The notes beneath the pieces are model-generated. The model saw only the letters and a list, made by a program, of their open reading frames with translations. It did no database searches and had not been told where the DNA came from. Of a stretch of 27,808 nucleotides of DNA, positions 23,391 to 27,808 are shown piece after piece. Within the stretch, counting starts at the first letter, position 1. Each line of letters begins with the position of its first letter. Origin of the DNA: Candidatus Marinamargulisbacteria bacterium SCGC AAA071-K20 (GTDB lineage Bacteria; Margulisbacteria; Marinamargulisbacteria; GCA-2716485; AAA071-K20); assembly GCA_003265975.1 (NCBI GenBank), contig QFBU01000015.1, forward strand, positions 1 to 27,808. The letters are read 5' to 3'. Made by a program: the position numbers and the translations under genes.

Positions 23391-25882
23391 AAAAAATTTT
23401 AGTGTTCATTCTCTTCTTACTCATCACTCCATTAATGGGTGAAGATGAAGTGGAGCTTTATAGTAATTCTCTACAATTCAAACAAAATAATAGATTAGTA
23501 ATAGCATCTTCAAATGTCCACTTACATTTAGGTGACATTTCTATTTCAACTGACAAGTTAACTCTAGATGTAGACAAAAACATAGCATTTGGAACTGGAA
23601 ATATCTTAATTCAACGAGGAGAAGACCAATTTAAATCAAGTTATTTTTACCTCGATATCGACAACAAGACGGTGATGTTAAAAGATATTAAACTAAGGAT
23701 AACTCCACACGAAGAAAAAGGAGATTTATACTTTAGAGCAAAAACACTAATTGATACAAAAAAGATGAAATATGGAACTAGAGGACGCGTAACTTCATGT
23801 GATTTACCAAACCATCCTCACCACTATTTATGGGCCTATAAGTTTCAATATTTACCTAGTAAGCGTCTAGTCATCTTTGGAGGAATTTTATACAACGAGT
23901 TTAATTTATTTCCACTTAATTATCTCCCACCCATCCCTTTGTTAGAAGCATACCCATTACCCTACTATTCGTACGAGCTGGGAAAAAGAAAAGTAGTATG
24001 GAATTTTCCTGTAATTGGAAAAAAAGAAAAAGATACGTGGGGTTACTTCATCCAAAATTCAATCGACTATAAACATTCCAACAGGAAAGACTCCAGTTTA
24101 TTAGTAGACTATTTTGAATATAAAGGAATGGGGTTTGGAGTACGTCATCATTACGATTATAAAAGAAATGAAGGAATGTTTTATTATTACAACTTTGATT
24201 TTGATGAATTAGAACGAATCGGTGGAAAAAATGTTAGAACAGGAAACAAAAAGAAAAATAGAAACATAGAAGTAGACAACACCTATCACGCAACTGAATT
24301 TTTTGATGTCAAAACAAAGTACAAGTTAACAGACTTAGACGAACGAATTAACAGTACTGGTAAGTCTAAAAGTGAAGGGAAGGAATTTACCCTAGACTAT
24401 AATCAACTTGGAGATAAATATAAACTTTATACAAAAGAACATGCTAACTTTGACAACTCAACAAAGTTTTTAAACTTAAAGTTAGACAGCCATTTTAATG
24501 ATGAAAAAAGATATGGATTTAATCTCTATGATAACACCTATTATTCAACATCAAGAATAAAAAACAAACACTCCTACTATTACAACTTATACCTCCCAAA
24601 CAAGTGGAAAGTAGAAAATAACGCTACTTACACCAAAGACGATTATTTAAATGACAGCCTTGCCGCTGACGAACAAGTTAAAACATACACTAAAATTAAG
24701 AAACGATTTTCGAGCAACCTAGACTTAGATATTAGAGTTGAACAAATGTTGGATTTAGACGAAGACAACGTATCTACAGACAACGCAGACAGTAGAAATA
24801 ACTTCCTATTTAAACATCCAGAAATAAATATTAATCACAACAGAAAAAAAATGGGTCTAAATTTCACTCAAAAAGTGTCTTTAGGGCGATACCAAGAAGC
24901 TAGATATGATAGAGCCTCAAAAACACGTCGTATTTATCCCGAAAATAGTGACTCTACAATAGAACCAAACGCTTATTATTTTAATAATAAAGTCAGTAAA
25001 ACCTTACAAAATAAAAAACATAAAACAACCTTAAATTTAAGTTCAAGCTACGAACAATATATCTTTAAAAATCCAGACAAAAATTTATTCGAAGGTGACG
25101 CTATCTATGGGCTTAATTTTAATGCCTCTCTAAAAAAAGACTCTTTCAATCACATCGTTACAAATACATCATACAAAAGCCAATATGCCCCTATAGAAAA
25201 CAACTCGCCTTTCTATAGTTTAGGTAGAGAAATTAGAGATCAAAATGACCTTAATCAATCACTAGATTTTTACTTAGTCTCTCCAGAAAAATACAAATGG
25301 GGAAATACGGCGCATTATACTGGGCTTAAAAATGAAGTCACTAATTACAAAACAACTATTCTAATTAAGCCTAATTCAAAAATACAACTGACAGCCCAAA
25401 CAGGAAGAAATTTAAATACAAAGACAAATTATCAATATCAAAATCGATTTCATCCATTTAAACTAGCTACAACAATTTCACCCACTTCTAACTATAGTTT
25501 TACGTATGATATATCATTAAATATGAGTAAATGGATAGACGAAAGCATTTCTGAAGTAAATAGTTCGTATTTTAAATTCAAATTTAGTTTAGGTAAAAAC
25601 AAGGATTATCAATGGAATATCGAAACTACTTATAGATATAAAACCGAACTAGACAATGACAAAACCAATATAGAAATAGACAAATATGAAATGGAAACCA
25701 TAAACATCGTAAAAAAAGAACATAAACGATCTTTAATAGTAGGCTATAATAAACAGCTAGATGAGTTACAATTTAAGTATAGATTAGACGCCTTCCCTGA
25801 TGACGCACTTGAACTACAAAAAACAAAAGACGTTTGGAAGGTCGAAGGTCGATTTAATGAAAGTGCAGTAGAGAGATTCTAA
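23387..25882 (+). CDS. lptD: LPS-assembly outer-membrane protein LptD (OstA domain plus beta-barrel)
   Basis: 831 residues. Signal peptide (about 1-18), an N-terminal OstA/LptA-like jellyroll (about 22-130, e.g. ELYSNSLQFKQ and ISISTDKLTLDVDKN), a connecting segment with the family-like TSCDLPNHPHHY, then a long barrel region rich in Tyr, Asn and Lys with alternating strands, ending in Phe like many outer-membrane proteins. It inserts LPS into the outer leaflet at the end of the Lpt bridge. Cys138 is the only Cys, so the inter-domain disulfides that control E. coli LptD cannot form. The barrel is poorly conserved; the call rests on the N-terminal domain, the overall layout and the neighbours. 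Confidence 0.85.
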   Translation: MKKILVFILFLLITPLMGEDEVELYSNSLQFKQNNRLVIASSNVHLHLGDISISTDKLTLDVDKNIAFGTGNILIQRGEDQFKSSYFYLDIDNKTVMLKDIKLRITPHEEKGDLYFRAKTLIDTKKMKYGTRGRVTSCDLPNHPHHYLWAYKFQYLPSKRLVIFGGILYNEFNLFPLNYLPPIPLLEAYPLPYYSYELGKRKVVWNFPVIGKKEKDTWGYFIQNSIDYKHSNRKDSSLLVDYFEYKGMGFGVRHHYDYKRNEGMFYYYNFDFDELERIGGKNVRTGNKKKNRNIEVDNTYHATEFFDVKTKYKLTDLDERINSTGKSKSEGKEFTLDYNQLGDKYKLYTKEHANFDNSTKFLNLKLDSHFNDEKRYGFNLYDNTYYSTSRIKNKHSYYYNLYLPNKWKVENNATYTKDDYLNDSLAADEQVKTYTKIKKRFSSNLDLDIRVEQMLDLDEDNVSTDNADSRNNFLFKHPEININHNRKKMGLNFTQKVSLGRYQEARYDRASKTRRIYPENSDSTIEPNAYYFNNKVSKTLQNKKHKTTLNLSSSYEQYIFKNPDKNLFEGDAIYGLNFNASLKKDSFNHIVTNTSYKSQYAPIENNSPFYSLGREIRDQNDLNQSLDFYLVSPEKYKWGNTAHYTGLKNEVTNYKTTILIKPNSKIQLTAQTGRNLNTKTNYQYQNRFHPFKLATTISPTSNYSFTYDISLNMSKWIDESISEVNSSYFKFKFSLGKNKDYQWNIETTYRYKTELDNDKTNIEIDKYEMETINIVKKEHKRSLIVGYNKQLDELQFKYRLDAFPDDALELQKTKDVWKVEGRFNESAVERF

Positions 25883-26586
25883 TGAAGTTAAAACAGTCCG
25901 TGCTATCCATATTAGTCATTCTACTTTTCAGTTTAGGCTGTGCCAGAACAGTTACAGACAAAGACGTTACTTTAAATTTTCAAATAGAACTGACATTCCA
26001 AGGTCCAATAGACACTTCAAAATATAATTATTTAGTTATTTTTTCTAAAGTAGCATCTCCTAATATTTCTCTGCCAGAAAAGTTTATTGAAAGTAGTACA
26101 GATCAATACTTCCCAACACCTGGCCGAACTTATTTAGAAGACCCTCTAATTTTATTATCTCAAACCTTAAACCAACTCTACGACAACTACTTCAACACGT
26201 GGTCAGACTACATACTCATCAATGACAACGAAACCCTCTTCTTTCATTCAAATTCTACAGGATTTGCTACAACTTCTGACAACTTTACCTACGTTGAAGA
26301 AAATGGATTTGAAGTTAGTAATGCTTACTCGAATGGCGATAACAAAATACTTTTTTCGTTCGACAAAGACTTTCTCACCTCTTCGGTTGGAGTAGCAAGG
26401 TATATTAGCTTTGCCACAACAGAAATTAAAGATGCCACACAGACAGGCTATTTTAGAGACAAAATCGACCAACAACTTCAGATAACCATACAAAAAGACG
26501 AAGAAGTTGAAGATCTTGACGACAATAACGACTCAGATATACCTGACGCAGCCGAAATTAAAGCCTGGAGGGTTAAAATATTTTAA
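25882..26586 (+). CDS. Predicted outer-membrane lipoprotein, candidate LptE-like partner of LptD
   Basis: 234 residues with a lipoprotein signal: Lys-rich start, hydrophobic core and FSLGC with the acylated Cys at 20. The mature part looks beta-rich, with an acidic stretch near the C-terminus (EEVEDLDDNNDSD). No recognised family. ATG overlaps the lptD stop by 1 bp (TAATG), so its translation is coupled to lptD. LptE, the lipoprotein plug of LptD, is of similar size and fast-evolving; this is a reasoned candidate, not a homology call. Confidence 0.72.
   Translation: MKLKQSVLSILVILLFSLGCARTVTDKDVTLNFQIELTFQGPIDTSKYNYLVIFSKVASPNISLPEKFIESSTDQYFPTPGRTYLEDPLILLSQTLNQLYDNYFNTWSDYILINDNETLFFHSNSTGFATTSDNFTYVEENGFEVSNAYSNGDNKILFSFDKDFLTSSVGVARYISFATTEIKDATQTGYFRDKIDQQLQITIQKDEEVEDLDDNNDSDIPDAAEIKAWRVKIF
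26567..26582 (+). promoter_or_regulatory. Shine-Dalgarno and predicted ATT start of lnt
   Basis: GGAGG at 26567-26571 is followed after 8 nt by ATT (26580-26582) in the lnt frame. An in-frame TAA at 26574 rules out any earlier start. No ATG or GTG occurs in frame until 26643, which would remove the first membrane segment. Confidence 0.55.
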
Positions 26587-27808
26587 GTAGTCTTTCTGGT
26601 ATATTGTTAAGTACGGCTTTTCCCAAACTTAGTATTTCTTTTATGGCATACTTTGCACTCATCCCTTTTATTTTTGACCTGCATCATTCAAGCCATAGAT
26701 CTTACAAAGTAGTATTTTTCAAAGCCATTTTATTTGCATTTCCATTTATGCTAATCCAACATTATTTCTTAATATCCCTCATTGATTTTTCAACTAAGAG
26801 TATTATAGTTTCGTCATGGATAGCCTACTCCGCTTTATTAAGTTTGTATTGGGGTATTTTTGCATTATTATACAAAAAAATTGGCTCTCAATTATGGACT
26901 ATTCCCCTGCTTTGGACCTTACTAGAATATTGTAAGGCTCTTGGTACTTATGGAAATAGCATTGGTCAACTTGCTACTACCCAAAGTTTTATAAATCCAA
27001 TAGCTCAATTGTCATGGATCGGAGGCCCTTTTTTAATTACATTTTTTATTATTGGTATCAACACATTATTAACTAAAGCCTTACTTTCATATCAATCGAA
27101 ACAGTTTAATACCTCGTTAAATATTCACTCTTATAAACTATGTATTTTATTAGCGATGAGCTTTTATGTATGTGTCTATTGTTTTGGGTCAATTAAAACT
27201 GAACTAAATCTCACAGATCAAGCAAAAATTAAAATAGCCATTATTCAAGCAAATCACAGACAAAAAGAAAAATTAAATAGTGCACAAACAAAAACGATTC
27301 AACATGACTATATTACTCTAAGCCAACAAGCAGCTAGTGTTTTTAAACCAGCCATACTCTTTTTACCTGAAACTATTACCACTCAACTAAATTTAGAAAA
27401 CAAAGTATTTATTAGGCAACTACAACTAACCTTAAAAAACAATTCAAGCCATATATTAATGGGTACCCCACGATATGACTCTCAAAAATCTCAGTATTTT
27501 AATAGTATAGTTTCCATTAATAAAAATGGAATAGATAATACTATTTATGATAAAGTTCATTTATTTCCTTTTGGTGAATACTGGCCTTATAAGAATGCCA
27601 CAAAATGGATAGGCTTTGGACATTTCATACCAGAAAATGATTTTAGTGCTGCACAAGAAGCAACCTTAACGAGTATTGTTATCAATCATTCAGAGTTACT
27701 ATTTGGTCATGCCATTTGCCTAGAATCAATGTACCCTTGGCATTTAAAAAAAGCAGTGAAAAAAGGAGCAAATATCTTCTTTGTTGCTGCAAACCATGCA
27801 TGGTTTCT
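26580..27808 (+). CDS. lnt: Apolipoprotein N-acyltransferase (3' end outside window)
   Basis: Frame open to the window end (409 codons seen of about 500). Lnt adds the third acyl chain to lipoproteins at the outer face of the inner membrane. An N-terminal hydrophobic region with several TM helices begins LSSLSGILLSTAFPKL, as in Lnt, followed by a nitrilase-type domain. The catalytic triad is present when counted from the ATT: Glu264 in FLPETI, Lys325 in YDKVHLFPFGEYWP and Cys380 in GHAICLES, close to Glu267-Lys335-Cys387 of E. coli. That near-equal numbering supports the ATT start. The gene overlaps the lipoprotein gene by 7 bp, which fits since Lnt would acylate that product. Confidence 0.93.
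   Translation, partial: MLSSLSGILLSTAFPKLSISFMAYFALIPFIFDLHHSSHRSYKVVFFKAILFAFPFMLIQHYFLISLIDFSTKSIIVSSWIAYSALLSLYWGIFALLYKKIGSQLWTIPLLWTLLEYCKALGTYGNSIGQLATTQSFINPIAQLSWIGGPFLITFFIIGINTLLTKALLSYQSKQFNTSLNIHSYKLCILLAMSFYVCVYCFGSIKTELNLTDQAKIKIAIIQANHRQKEKLNSAQTKTIQHDYITLSQQAASVFKPAILFLPETITTQLNLENKVFIRQLQLTLKNNSSHILMGTPRYDSQKSQYFNSIVSINKNGIDNTIYDKVHLFPFGEYWPYKNATKWIGFGHFIPENDFSAAQEATLTSIVINHSELLFGHAICLESMYPWHLKKAVKKGANIFFVAANHAWF

Noticed and set aside
1..27808. CRISPR arrays, insertion sequences, phage or defence genes
   Set aside because: No regularly spaced repeats, transposase or integrase motifs, or defence domains; composition looks even across the window.

Overview
The window is a gene-dense, AT-rich bacterial chromosome segment of ordinary housekeeping and energy genes. 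I see no insertion sequence, phage, tRNA, rRNA or CRISPR array. The genes point to a diderm: an LptD-type outer-membrane protein, an LptF/LptG permease, apolipoprotein N-acyltransferase and ExbB-ExbD-TonB. An S-layer-homology (SLH) protein is also present, as in deep-branching diderms such as Margulisbacteria, relatives of Cyanobacteria and Negativicutes. Na+-NQR and a two-subunit ATP-citrate lyase add a marine, possibly autotrophic flavour. I cannot fix the phylum from sequence alone; a Margulisbacteria-like lineage is only a guess.

Left block (1-10121). On the plus strand, the 3' end of an RlmD-type 23S rRNA methyltransferase leads into a tight set: bacteriohemerythrin, a Fur-family regulator and an NqrM-like Cys protein. 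This set converges with a minus-strand series that reads rlmN, DUF4342 protein, nqrA-B-C-D-E-F, apbE. Together they supply the whole Na+-pumping NADH:quinone oxidoreductase plus two maturation factors: ApbE, which attaches FMN to NqrB and NqrC, and NqrM, implicated in metal-centre assembly. NqrA carries two intact RnfC-like [4Fe-4S] motifs that the well-studied NqrA proteins lack. This is the most interesting observation in the window.

Middle block (10222-19845), all on the plus strand. A LOG-family phosphoribohydrolase comes first. Next is an exbB-exbD-tonB operon that runs by overlaps into a large secreted beta-rich protein with a cohesin-like C-terminus and then a small SLH/coiled-coil/TM protein. 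The two-gene ATP-citrate lyase operon (aclB-aclA) follows, with a good sigma70-like promoter whose spacer holds a perfect 12-bp palindrome. A DNA polymerase III delta'-like protein and ribosomal protein S21 close the block.

Right block (19855-27808) is an envelope-assembly operon: LptF/LptG permease, large TPR protein, LptD, lipoprotein, and Lnt (cut by the window end). The last four genes overlap the one before them. Lnt has no usable ATG/GTG at its expected N-terminus and appears to start at an ATT codon 8 nt after a GGAGG Shine-Dalgarno.
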